Assembly (NCBI RefSeq): GCF_933775445.1 | Contig: NC_065876.1 | Span: 1,984,001 to 2,048,000, forward strand | Direction: 5' to 3' | DNA: 64,000 nucleotides | Source: Argentina anserina | Lineage: Eukaryota; Streptophyta; Magnoliopsida; Rosales; Rosaceae | In this document: positions 33,089-45,162 of the stretch, piece after piece | Numbering within the stretch: position 1 is the stretch's first letter | Layout: every line of letters starts with the position of its first letter | Program-made: the position numbers and the translations under genes | Notes under the pieces: generated by a model | The model's database searches: none | Told to the model about the DNA's origin: nothing | Seen by the model: the letters and a program-made list of their open reading frames with translations, nothing else

Positions 33089-35843
33089 TGTATTAAGAAC
33101 CTGAAAATGCAGCAAATTTGTAGAGAATGCTTCTTGAATATAAACACTGCTGTATAAACACAATCACGTTATGATCCACAGCTATTTATACCCAAAAATA
33201 TATATCTCAAGAACCAAAATTAGGTAAAAGTCCGCCTATGATCCATAGTCAACCTTATCAGACTTCACCATTAGAGAAAAAGCAGCCTAATTTGGCTAGT
33301 AATGCATTTCTACTGGTACTGAAAACGAAAAGATCTGACCTTTACTAAGAATCGTGGAGCAATACCAAACCAAATTGAACAACAACAAAAGTGAACAAAA
33401 ATCACAGCAGAAACAGGTGTTGGCTTTAAAGTTTCAGACCCAGTTAAGTACCTACCTTTAATATCTCTGTCTTCCCTGTAACCTTTCAGAGCTAGTAATG
33501 CTCAGAATAGAAGAGACACCAGGTTTCTACAGGGAAAGCAAAGAGGAAGAGGGTTCTTAAATACCCAAAACCAAAGTACTAAGATCTAACACGTACATGT
33601 TCACTTTCACAAACTAAAGCAAAGTCAGGCTATTAAAAAATGGGGGGCTTGCACCGTTCAACACGTTTCCAAACACCACCTTTCAGTAACAAACAAGGCC
33701 ACAAGGGAATACTTGAGCCATCCACTGTCATTTTCCTCACCCATAAACAGAAAAAAAAAAAAAGTAAAAAAGTAAAAAACCCTCAAACAAGTCAAATTTC
33801 CAAGAGTACCCAAAAGGCCAAAACCAGTTTTTGCACAACAACACAGTTTTGGTATCAGTTTTTTTTTCTCCGACAAACAAAAACCCATAGATCATGTTCC
33901 AATGGGCAAAGGCAGTTCAAAGTGAGTGAAAGCTGGACCTGAACGCGTGAAGCGCCGAAAACGCCCTATGTCGACTATCATGACAATTGACAAGAGTGAA
34001 AAGCAAGTTGGGTGTTTATTACAAGACTGTAAATAATAAACGCTTACGTTTTATTTACCATTCCCAGTAAAATCAGGGAAGCTTAAAAGTGCAGAAACAG
34101 GTGATTGGTGAGGTGGGGTTCAGAGAATGCATGCTTGAGTGAGGTGAAAGATATATGAAATTTCGCAGAGCTAATTGAAGAAAAGGAACCCTTAATCATC
34201 ATCTTGATTCAGAAGCTTGAAACCAAATGAATGAGATAAACGTGTGCTTACCTGAGAAAATGCCCGCAAATCAGCACCAGTGGAAACAAACAAAGTGAAA
34301 GCTAGCTATGGCAAAACGTGAAGTAAACTACAGAAGGATCATATATTATATAGAAAAGCTAGAGTCTTTGTTGTAGAAGCAGCAAATAAATGCAATCATA
34401 TATTTGTTACCAATATATACCAATTTACTTTCTTTTTCTTTCGATTGCATATATGCCAAGTTCATCAATATTATTTTTGGACCCCAAATTCTTTGCTTGG
34501 TTAAATGCACTGCATGTATTGGACCAAAATAAGGCTGTGGCAACAGAGTATATATACTAACTACCAGAATGGTCATGAATGTGATATTTTCTGGACTTCA
34601 GAATGAGTTCCTTGACCGAAATGCAACCATTATTAGTTATGGGATGCAAGTACATATATTTATGATATGTATATTGTTTTTGGTATCAATGGAACCTCGA
34701 ATGAATCCTGCACTTATATGGCATTCGTCTTAATTAGTTAAGAGAGCTAAGCTGATAGGAATTAGGCCGAATTAGGCCGCTTACATAATAACTTGAATTG
34801 CCTATGTAACTCAATGAGATACTAACGAATGTGTTGCATAACAGGTTTCTCTTAGGGTGGAAAACTCTGGATTATGTCATACTACGGAGTACCATAAAAA
34901 TTTTACTGTAATTTGATACTCGTGTTGCTGATACGACGCAAGTTCGTTTCTGATTTCTGGATTAGACATCCGATCTCAGCTCCGAACTGTGAGCACAAAG
35001 TCATAAGACCAAATGAATGGTGAGCTTTAAGTTGGGGTTTTCTAATGGGTTATGCTTTTTCTTGCCATTAGGTAACTTGGTATAATGGATGGAACTCATT
35101 TCAGATCCAACACTTGGGAAATACCGGTAAAAGGAACTGAAATTTATATATCCTGATGTACTTAGAAAGAAGCTAGCAGTTCCTTTTCCTTTCATAGCGT
35201 AAGGAACAATATTGTAATGAGCAATTAAGAGATAATGAGATATCAAACATTCTGAAAAGAATATGAATGACATACAGTATATTACAATTTAAAAGTAGAT
35301 TCAAAGAAGACAGAGAAAAAGAGTAGATTTAAAGAAAGAAAGTAGATCTAAGCCATATGCATGTTTACTTGCTTAGTTTATAAGATTACAGCAAAGTGAT
35401 GGCACTAACATGCAGGATGCTTCCCTTTCAAATACTTTGATTATCTTCCAGAAGTCAATTTCAAAGAGCGTTGTCTATATACAACGCAACTTTAATTCAA
35501 TGCTTTATAGGAGCTAATTAGCTCGTTAAAACCCTCGGTAAGATGCAAATTTCCAAGTCAAGGGTTTTTTGTTTTAGAACAAAATTAGGATGAGGAAGTG
35601 TAGTGTTGTATAAGGTTAATCGATGACTATTATGTCTAACACTGCCTTACTTAATCACAATGATACCTCCATGTGAGATTCGTGAGATCATGCCCATCGA
35701 GACGTAAAACACAATGAAAGATCTTGTTAATCTTTACTAAACCAACGTTACTTACAAGGTAAACTTCCATCTGCCCGTAAACACCTACAAAAACATCTAC
35801 TAAACAACCAAAGAGCCATCCTTAATTAGCTTTCTCAAAGCAA
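33089..35843. other. UGD leader introns, promoter and intergenic DNA
   Basis: The left part (to about 34.35 kb) holds UGD 5'UTR exons and introns. Beyond it is AT-rich spacer shared with the upstream flank of the small plus-strand gene. No additional coding frame was recognised. Confidence 0.55.
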
Positions 35844-36296
35844 ATGGGGGAGGCTTCAAAACAAATAGACATTGCTACTGTTCTAGGAATCTCAATCAGG
35901 GAAGATCACACACATAGAAGCAGTGGCACAACAGCTCATCAATCCCAGGCAGTTGCCACTTCCCCGGTATGGAAACTAAGTCCAAGGCACAACGGCAGCA
36001 CACTATACGATTCATTTGAGCTTCAAGCCGTCACTCGACAACTTAACAGAGCTATTCAAGGTTCAAAAGCATCCTCTTCACCTCTCTACTTGTACTGCTT
36101 CAATTCGCCATTGTACAGAGGAAGTTTGGATCGGATGCACAACGCAAGTGTAAAGACATCACGGAGAATTCTGTGCTCGCAGGTGTCTACAGCCTGCAAC
36201 AGAAAATCGAGCACAGATCCTACAAAGGGGTTTGTATCAAGGGCGTGGAATAAAGTGAAGCGAGGCCTTGTGAGGAATAAGCAAAGGAACATATGA
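35844..36296 (+). CDS. small uncharacterised plant protein, 150 residues
   Basis: This single-exon ORF starts MGEASKQIDIATVLGISIRE. It is supported by its non-random composition and by blocks I associate with an uncharacterised plant family: LYDSFELQAVTRQLNRAIQ in the middle, and a basic C-terminus GFVSRAWNKVKRGLVRNKQ that could form an amphipathic helix. No signal peptide, transmembrane segment or known catalytic motif is visible. The C-terminal basic helix could bind membranes, calmodulin or nucleic acid, but that is speculation. It sits between UGD and the DGK gene on the opposite strand to both. Function unknown. Confidence 0.75.
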   Translation: MGEASKQIDIATVLGISIREDHTHRSSGTTAHQSQAVATSPVWKLSPRHNGSTLYDSFELQAVTRQLNRAIQGSKASSSPLYLYCFNSPLYRGSLDRMHNASVKTSRRILCSQVSTACNRKSSTDPTKGFVSRAWNKVKRGLVRNKQRNI

Positions 36297-36595
36297 GCAC
36301 TTAGATCAAGCTGTTAGGGTATTCAGTGATGTAAAGCTTATTACATGTAGCCAACTGGAAAAGGTGCCTTGATATGCTTATTATGGACACAGGTGAGACC
36401 GTGAGAAATGAGCCAAAAACAGAGAAGGGTGCTGCAGCAATTAACTTCTGCTATCTTTCAACATTCATGTTATATTTACATCAACTTCAAGTGGAATTAT
36501 TAACCGTGTAATATGCCTGTCTGATTATGAATATACTTGTAGACTAAGTGAAAACTGAATAAACAAAGCATGACAATCTCACTCCAAGGGAAAAC

Positions 36596-36672
36596 TGATG
36601 GTAAACATGGTTCATATACAATCGCACTTTTCATTGATGGTAAACATGGTTCATATACAATCGCACTTTCAG
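36596..36672. repeat. 39-bp direct tandem duplication
   Basis: The unit beginning tgatggtaaacatggttcat is repeated with a period of 39 bp (copies at about 36596-36634 and 36635-36669). It lies between the convergent small ORF and the DGK gene, probably in one of their 3'UTRs. Confidence 0.85.
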
Positions 36673-36799
36673 GTCGAAGCATCATGTTTTAGATCACAAA
36701 AAAGAAGTTACATATGACATGGTGGTATACAACGTGTAAATATTTCTAAAAACAAGGGGATACAATCAAAATTTTGATTACTAATTTACCTATGGAACA

Positions 36800-39700
36800 C
36801 TATGTCATTCTGAGTGCCATTTCTTGAAGAAGAGCTCGCTTCTGTGAAGCGTTAATTACATTGGTTGTTTCAGCATTCTCAAGGACATCGGTGATGATCG
36901 CAGCTGCATGACCAAGTGGCTCTTCCGCAGCCCTCTTCAACATGAATGCCTGCACATGAGTTCAAAGTTATTGGCACTATCATCAGTATGGCTCATATGT
37001 GTACGCCAACACAATAAAATGCAGGATGAGAGGAGGACCTGGCCATGATGGGATATAGACAATGTACAAGGTTGCTGAAACCAAGGTTCCCCATCAATCT
37101 GAACAGGAAATGCTGCAAAAAGCTGTATCTTTATTGACTGTCCCTGGGCAAGTCTGCGAGCACGCGAAAGCCCAACCTGTTCCCACACAAAAACAAAAGT
37201 TAAGAAAATATCTCCACATACATCCCAATTCCATAGTTCAAGCTTGAGTTGAGTTATCAAAACTTGTGCACTGTTGTAGAAAACTTAATACTCAAAATAG
37301 TCACACTACTACTTATGGTACAACATCAAATACCTTAAGAAATTTCACATTCTAAATACTTAAATAAACCAAACTAGTAGTATGTCAATTCAGATGCAAG
37401 TACATGCATAACAAATACCCAATTTACCTGTAGTTTCCCAAGGTGCCATGTTCCAGATATGCTCACAACCTCAAGAATTTTGTCATGCATTGATTGCGGA
37501 TCAAAATTATCATATGTTTCATCTTCATTTTGCCACAAATCTACGCCACCCATGTAGCTTCCAATATTAGCAACAAGTACACCCTCTGCATCCTGCAAAT
37601 TTGTCTATATCTTAGAAACTGTCAAGCAAGTAGAATCACAAAACTTGCCAATCACCCTATATCCAGACATACCAGAGCCTGAGAACTACAGTGATGATTT
37701 TTGAATTAAAAATCAGTATATAATAACCATACTCACCTCAGGGACCTCTATCTCAACACCATCTACTTCAACCCGAACTTGCCAAGGAAAATCTACAAAT
37801 GTTCTATCCATTATACCCTTCGCCCCTTCTCTTGCATAAAGAACTTTATTCATAAACTGCGGTTTATAAAACAATTGAAGGTAGGTCAATGTTTGAAGCA
37901 GGAACAGTTTAAATATAGAAAAAGAAAACTAGAGACAACAAAAATTGTAGATCTAAAATGTTTGCACGATGTTGATTTCAATTACTTCCCTTTCATAACT
38001 TACTATTACATAAACTAGCTTCTGGGTTTTAGTGTAATAAGTTCTGTCTTAATCGATTCTAACTACATTTGGGTTAAGGGAAATATTACCTGATTATAAA
38101 ACTTCTCCGGGTTCTCCTCACGAAGATTATGAATGTCCAGAGCAACCTTTGCATCACATCCAATTCCTACAAATGAAAATTGATGTATCTGATTATCAGT
38201 GGGAGGAACATGATAGTCCACACAGTGATATGTAAAGCAGAAACAAAAACAATATTTAAGTAATAGTAATTCTAGTCTCTTAGATCCCAATGCATGTCGT
38301 AAAAATCATATGCTGTTGAATCCAACCAAAAACATATTAAGCCAAAACCAGAAGACATGTTACGCCAAACCTCAGAATAGTTGCTACTTCAACATTAGAG
38401 GGGATAGTTTAGATTGCGCCGAATTTAAGTCCTCAGTAAATCGACAAGTTTAAGGTTATGACTCATTTTCTATTCAGTATGCTGAAAATTAAGAGGTGTC
38501 AGGATGTAAAGCCAAGCAGTGACTTCACAAAACTTATTCTGCAAGTTTAACTTAGAACTGAGTTGAGCTAGAGCACAATTAAAAAATATACACTACCAAA
38601 AACATATTGCTAGACCAATAAGAACAAAGAAAATTGCTCATACCACTTTAAAACCAGATACCTAAGCTAATACAGTAACTTACCAAGATAATTGTTCATA
38701 AATTTTGGCGGTCGAAGTTGCTTTCCCTGTTGATTTAAAATTGCCACTTTCCACCGATCAAGAATAGTTACAGCGGCATGCTCTATGTGGTGCAGGACAG
38801 TGCAAAGGCCTCCCTGTCTCTCCACTGAACCCAAACCACCTCCCCATGATAAAACTCTAGCCAGATCATTCCCTGTTCCGGCAGGAAGAATAGCAACTGG
38901 AGGAGGAGAGACGAAATTTTGCTTCTCAATGGCATCCAGAACCCAACCAACAGTACCATCTCCCCCACAAGCAAGAACTCTGAAGTGTGGCACCTTTCTG
39001 AACAAGTACAGACCCACCTCTGGACCCTGTGTTGAACTTAGTTCAAACACCTACATGTAACACATAGATCATCCAAGAATCAGAAAGAGTAGAATATAAA
39101 AGATGTGAAGAGAAGAAAGGTTCACCAATCTTCATGTAACTCAATATAACAGATAGCTCCATGTCTCAAATTGATAAATGTTAGCACTCAGCAGCTAGAA
39201 AATACTTGTTTACAGTTTCTTGCCAGATTAAAGTAATAGGCTGGCAGGTCATAATATTTATTTAGTAAAGCTAAGGAAGTACACAGTAGAAATCAAACCT
39301 GGACGGGGTTGAGAAGAATATTCAAACGTTGTCTCAGTGAATTCCCACGCTGAGCTCCACTCTTCTTGTTGATGAAAACCAACAAAGGCCTGGCATCTGA
39401 CGACAAATCAATCAGCTCATATCTTTGTTTCATCCGTACAGATTCATCCTTCTTACTCATAGATGAGCTCCTTTGCAAACTGGGCTTAGATTCCAATTTG
39501 TTATCTACATCAGCATCTTGGTTCTGCAAATCCACATCCACAGTACCATTACAGTTTTCCTCCATTTCATGAGAAACATTAACAGCTTGATTAGTATCAG
39601 CTGTGCTTTCAGTAGACATATCCCCAGTACTGCCACTATTTCCCGTCCCATTAGAGATTGTATTTCCGTGCTTGTATTTCTTGCTCTGACTCCTAATACT

Positions 39701-40462
39701 TGCACGCACTGAAGATGCTATCTCATTGGCTCCATGAGTAATTGAGCTCAAAAATCCACCTGATTGAGTCTGATTCAATTCCTTAACATGAAGGGGTGAT
39801 AGAATCAACCTTCTGAATGGACCTAAATCACATACATCACCTGTTTCATTGGACATGTTACTGTGGCAATCAACATGCACTAGTCGTTGACACCACAAGC
39901 AGCACCATATTGGGGAGCCACTGAGAAAGGAACCACTACAGGGCTCTTCACAATAGCTACAAAAAGAAGTCTCATCAGGTTGGTCTGAAACCTCTGTCCA
40001 ACGAACAGCCCATTGGTGCGTTACACGCTCATAACCAATCATGGATACACACTTGCAGTCCTTATGTGCAGTAGAAGAGCATCCTAGATGAGCAGCTGCA
40101 TCACAAATACTGCAACGGTGCAGAAAACTGTCTGAAGCTGACAGAGGCCCGAGGGTTTGAGATGGGCCAGTGGTATTAAAACACACACAGCAATTAAAAT
40201 TCTTTCCTCGGGGTACAGATTCTAAAACCCAAGTATGTGGAGCTACAGGAACCTTGTGACGTGCTTTTGGATTTTTCTTTGACCTGGCTATGGCTTTCAT
40301 CCAACTTAGATTGATGTTCCTCCTCCATTGGAACGCAGAATAAGCTATAGTCAGAATTCCAACTAGGGCAGCAACCAAGCAAGAGACAATAAAGAGGCGA
40401 TCAGTTGGATTTCTATTGTTCCAATTGGAGAAAAACACATCCATATCCCCATCTTCATCCAT
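36800..40462 (-). CDS. DGK1: diacylglycerol kinase, plant cluster I (DGK1/DGK2 type)
   Basis: Seven coding exons (39299-40462, 38684-39050, 38090-38166, 37737-37856, 37428-37592, 37039-37176, 36800-36949) join in phase to 726 residues, close to the family length. The enzyme phosphorylates diacylglycerol to phosphatidic acid. Order of parts: an N-terminal transmembrane segment (about residues 22-43), then two Cys/His-rich C1 domains (about 75-125 and 140-210). A Ser-rich linker follows, then the catalytic domain from about 358 with the nucleotide-binding [10 protein letters not shown], and last the accessory domain ending [12 protein letters not shown]1 domains plus a membrane anchor mark plant cluster I, thought to act at the ER membrane. 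A 5'UTR intron (about 40489-41114) precedes the ATG. I cannot tell DGK1 from DGK2 by eye. Confidence 0.93.
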
Positions 40463-40584
40463 CCTCAGTGATCACCTCCTCCTTCTACACGAGTACATAA
40501 TCAATCTAACAACTGCCCTCCCACCAATAACAACACACCAGATTAAATTAGCACAATGATCAACCCAATATATCTCCAAGACCG

Positions 40585-40710
40585 ATACAAGCTTCAAACA
40601 AGCTCAAACACACGACACAGCCAATGCCTTGGCTGATCCTTCAAGTCATACAAGCTTCAAACAAGCTCAAACACACAACACAGCCAAAGCCTTGGCTGAT
40701 CCTTCAAGTC
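40585..40710. repeat. 63-bp tandem duplication in the DGK leader intron
   Basis: Copies at 40585-40647 and 40648-40710 differ at only a few positions. Each contains the sub-repeat acaagcttcaaacaagctc and CCTTGGCTGATCC. The high identity suggests a recent duplication. Confidence 0.9.
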
Positions 40711-41219
40711 GAACAACGCTTACGATAATATAACCACTGCAACCTATTCGAAACATAAAACGATCAATATCAAGTCTACTCTCCCATACATTTCACAACT
40801 TCACTGTTTCCACTACATAATCTTCCACCATAAACACATGAAATTCCACAACCTATTTACACCAAATCATAATCAAAATTCAATGCTGCAGTAAATTATC
40901 AAAAATTGACAAGAACAGGCTTCAGACTTCAGTTTCACCTCCAAATTCACAGGCGACGGAGCAAGTGATATAGCAAACAGAAGCAAATAGACGCATTCTG
41001 GCAGGTGAAGATTTCGAAATGAAAATTGATCGTATTACAGAAAGAGAAAGGATCAACAACTTTTGAAGATGAAAAGATAATAATAATAATAATTGAGAAA
41101 ATAAGAACTTACAGTGTCGAAGGAGATGGATCGCGGCGGAGGCGAGGAGAGGAAACCCTAGCGCTCTTGATCGGCGCAGAGGGAAAGAGAGAGGAGGGAG
41201 GAAGCTAAAGAGTGTAGGA

Positions 41220-42771
41220 ATCGAAGCAAAACTCAAATCCAGGAAACAAAGCAATGGCCTTTCGTAATATATAAATTTGATTTTTATATTTTAATTTAAT
41301 TCTGGAATTAAGATTCTAAATTGTGAAGGTGGTGGGTACCACAGGGAGGGCGCGTAGAGATCCGAATCCGTTTGCTTCGTTGAAGCCGCGTGGCCGACTG
41401 AGAGCCTATGATGTGGGGGACGTGTCTGTGGGTCCTGGTATTGCACTGTGGCATATGGGTTAGTCGACACTTTGATGTGGGTCCCGGGAGGCGCCTTTAG
41501 TAAGGCCGACATAACAAACAACTTCCATTTAATTATTTATTTCAAGGTCGATCTTCAAAGTTCAAACCACAAATTCATTCCTGAGAAATTATTGTGATTA
41601 ATCATTATACATGTTGTTAACCAAAAAAATTCATTATACATGTTGCTTGTTCCAAACGGAAAAAAGTCACGGGAAAAATCATTATACTCTAATACTTGTA
41701 CTAGTGTTAGCGTCTGATTGAACAATATAAGGAAAATAATTTTATGAAAACGGAATCGCTAATAACCACCTGTCATAGCAAGTTCTCGAGTCAAAATGAA
41801 ATTGTTCTCAGACCTTAAACACATTGCCCGTCAGACTTCATACGCCGGCCATGACGGTCGTTACCTTAACAGCTTAACCGCAAGGGTGGAGTCGAACGAC
41901 TCATAAAGGGATTTATCTACGTAGCACGGAAACTTGGTTTGACGACCGATTTCCGCTTCAGAAGCGCGGAGAAGCACAATGAAAGCGTGATTCTGGAAAA
42001 TGAGGGTTTAAGAGAACGGCGGAAGCGTTGGCTTCCAAATTGGAAGCGCAATTCCTTCTGTACCTCTATTTCATCAATCAATGTCTTGAGTCTCTTCTTG
42101 ATTTCTCATATTCTTTTAATTTTTTCAAGCGGTTAAAGATGAATAGCATCAATCGATATAATATGTGTCAGAGAGAAGAGGAAGAGCTGGGTAGAGATAT
42201 GAACAAAATATAGATGAGACAAAGAGACAGAGATAAGACGAATCTTTTTTTTTTATTTAATTTCATCTAGTGATATTTCTTTGACTTGCACGTTCTCAAC
42301 ACCTTCATATTATACTGAACTTTTTTTTATTTGAATTTTGAAATGAAGCTTTAATATTGCTATAATTAAGGATAATCATGGTTTAGAAAAAAATTTATTA
42401 ATAGTTATTCAGTTATTTTAATAGTGAATAAAATAATTAAAAAATAAAAGATAAAATATTATATAATATATATTTATTATTTCGACGCTTCCAAAACGCA
42501 TCCACTTACTTAATTTTTAGAATAAGAAAAAACGCTTGGCTTCCACGTATCCGGACCCGATTCTATGCATCCGAGGGATTTACAAGTCTTGATGAATTTC
42601 TTAGGGTCATGTCGTGATGGATACCTCGTTTTTTAGTACTTTTCACAACAACGGCAACAGTACAATGAGAAACGAAAACATATAATAACTTGTAGGGTGT
42701 GTTTGTTTCACGGAATGGAACACATAGGAAAGGAAACTCGTTGTTATCCTATGTTTGGAATCTGTAGTAAA
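41220..42771. other. DGK promoter and AT-rich intergenic DNA
   Basis: No gene is seen. Around 41920-42560 the two edges share loosely related GGAAACTTGG/CTTGGCTTCC-like sequences in inverted orientation, possibly an eroded transposon. I could not define ends or a target duplication. Confidence 0.45.
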
Positions 42772-43610
42772 GGCATGTTTACTAATTTGGAAAATGAATG
42801 ACTCCATAGGGAGTGACTCTCATTCCTCCTTAAAATTGATGTTTACTAACATATTCGGAAATGAATTTCGTGTGGGTTCCACAACAATTTCAGAAATGAC
42901 TCCCTCATTATCATTTTGGTGAGGAGAGTAGGTGTTGATTCTTTATCGTGGGATAATCAACTTTTCATTATAAAATTATCCTCATCATTTATTGATAATT
43001 CATAAATACCCCTATAAAAAGCACATGATTATGATTCTTACATATTGGTTTTTTTTTTTAAGGTTTCTTACATATTGGTAAACACATGGAAGGAAAAACC
43101 ATTAAGGGTAGTATAGGTATTTATTTGATATCCCTATTGTCTTATATAGACTTGTCGTATTGTTCTCCTTAATTGAATTGAATTGAATCACAATGTAGTC
43201 CTGTAACCCGTTTCTGCGTTTCATCTACAGTTTCAGCATTTTAGCTTTCAATAATCCATGAATCCTATCATGCTAGCAAATTGATTGCCAATTATCAACT
43301 AGTTACTAGTTACAATTCATGCATATTTTATTTCTATCACATTAACAAAAAAAACTTGTAGTAGAGCTGCATAATATGCACATCAGCACATATCTAATAT
43401 ATTAATATATATAGTCTATCAGTCACGTTGTTCTTCTTGACCAGCTAGCTTCAATTATTTCAAGCAATCTCTTATTAGTGCAGGAATTTTAACTAGCTAG
43501 AGTATTACAGCAAGATGAAAGAGAATGACAAGTAAACACAAGGATGAGCTCTCTCATTCATTCTCTCTCATATCCTTTGTCAATCTCACTACGGATTAGT
43601 AAACATGGCC
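42772..43610. mobile_element. non-autonomous DNA transposon, PIF/Harbinger-like, about 839 bp
   Basis: The left terminus is GGCATGTTTACTAAT. The right terminus, reverse-complemented, is GGCCATGTTTACTAAT, so the two differ by one C. Both ends are flanked by TAAA (42768-42771 and 43611-43614), which fits the TWA-type target duplication of PIF/Harbinger elements. The interior is AT-rich and encodes no transposase, so it would need one supplied in trans. The superfamily assignment rests on the terminal G/C and the 3-bp duplication only. Confidence 0.7.
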
Positions 43611-43953
43611 TAAAAGAGGGAAAATTATGTTATGCGCTGCTGCATTTTCCTCCACAAACAAACCCCCACACCCACACGTGCATTTCATGATACCCTTCAA
43701 TCACCACATATAATTGTGTGTATATCATACATTGCTGCACAACAGACAAGCCCCTAAAAGAGTAGGAAATGAAAAAAATTTCCAATTAGAAGGAAAATTT
43801 GGCGGAAAATGCTTCCCTTCACCCACCTAAAGGATTCACTTTCCCAACACACTCCACCATCTATTGCTAAAAATTAGGATTTTATTATCCCAATTGAAAA
43901 ATCATTAATTGTTATATTTATCCCAACCTTTTAGATTTATGTGTCTATTTTAC

Positions 43954-44315
43954 GAGAAATTTTTATATGCTACCGTACTACCATGTGACAATGTCTAGTG
44001 ACCCTTCTTACCTGTTATATTTCGATATGTGGATTTATTACACTAAAATTATAATTTAACATATTTTTATTATTTGTGAAATGTCCTTTATAGATATTGT
44101 TTTTTAAACTAAGATTATGAGTTTACAGTTTACAGTTTAGGGTTTAGAGCGTATGATGTAGGGTTTTAGGGTATTAGAGTATATGGTCAAAATAGTCTTT
44201 GACAAAATTATTTAAATATAATTTTTTAATTAAATATTGCATATTAAATTGTGATACGAATAATAAACCACTTAACATTGTCATGTATTGCTACGATAGT
44301 ACTGAAAAATTTCTC
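43954..44315. mobile_element. MITE with about 47-bp imperfect terminal inverted repeats
   Basis: The left end starts gagaaatttttatatgctac. The reverse complement of the right end starts gagaaatttttcagtactat. The match continues through ACCATGTGACAATGT versus ATACATGACAATGT to about 47 bp. The interior is non-coding and AT-rich, with a telomere-like TTTAGGGTTTAG stretch at 44137-44150. No certain target duplication was found, so the superfamily is left open. Confidence 0.7.
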
Positions 44316-45162
44316 CAATTCTACATGTATCTCTAGTCCAATTCTAGACTTTGCCAAACAGAGGAAAAGAAACATGATGGGAATTGCAATTTCCCTTGTC
44401 GGTAACTACAAATTCTCACCTGGTTGATTACAAATTGCACAGGCTTTCGGTAGCATTTTCATTGATTTTAGGCATGAAAAGATGAATACCACCAGCAAGA
44501 AACAATATCAAAAATTGTTCCGAGGCATTACTCTTTAACAAGTCTTCAGGACAACAAAATAATAAATGACCCAAATAATTTAACCAATATTCAAGTACCA
44601 AAAATCATATTTGCGCGTAAGTTTGCCCAATTGCTTAGTACATTGAGATCGGGGAAACACCAATGGAACAAATATTTGAACCTCAGCAAAGGGAGGAAAG
44701 CCAGAGGGTGCTTGACACAAGTAAGAATGGTAGTTCAGATTTCTCTAAAAGACTTGTCAAAACATTTATGAGATGAGACGCAGTCGGGGAAACACAAAAC
44801 TTAAACTCCATTTTAAGAAACCGACTAGAATTGACATCAATTCAACTAAAATTTCATCTTTAGAGTTTACTGTTCACTGGCTGCAGTTCAATCGTGAGGA
44901 AAAGCTTTCATTCTACATCAAACCGTGCAATTAGATCAAGCACTTACTGTCTGACAGTAGGAAATTGAATAGGTTTTCATAAACAAAACTTCAGTAAGGA
45001 AGGACATGGTTCTACTACATGGATATTAAAAAAAACCCTTACTCATAAAAGTGAAGATCTGACATAAAACAATCAAAAACCTCCCCATATTTGTCTCTCT
45101 CAATCTTAAATGCAAATAGTTTCCAGATCACTTTGCATAACCATGCCTTTTGAGTTGATGTC
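44316..45162. other. intergenic DNA and eS19 3' flank
   Basis: No gene is seen. The last few hundred bases should be the 3'UTR of the ribosomal protein gene. Confidence 0.5.

Noticed and set aside
33089..33163. 25-codon N-terminal extension of UGD
   Set aside because: The family start is MVKICC. A splice acceptor and leader sequence lie in the extension.
44125..44180. Telomere-like TTTAGGG motifs
   Set aside because: Only a few degenerate units inside a MITE, not a tandem array, so not an interstitial telomere.
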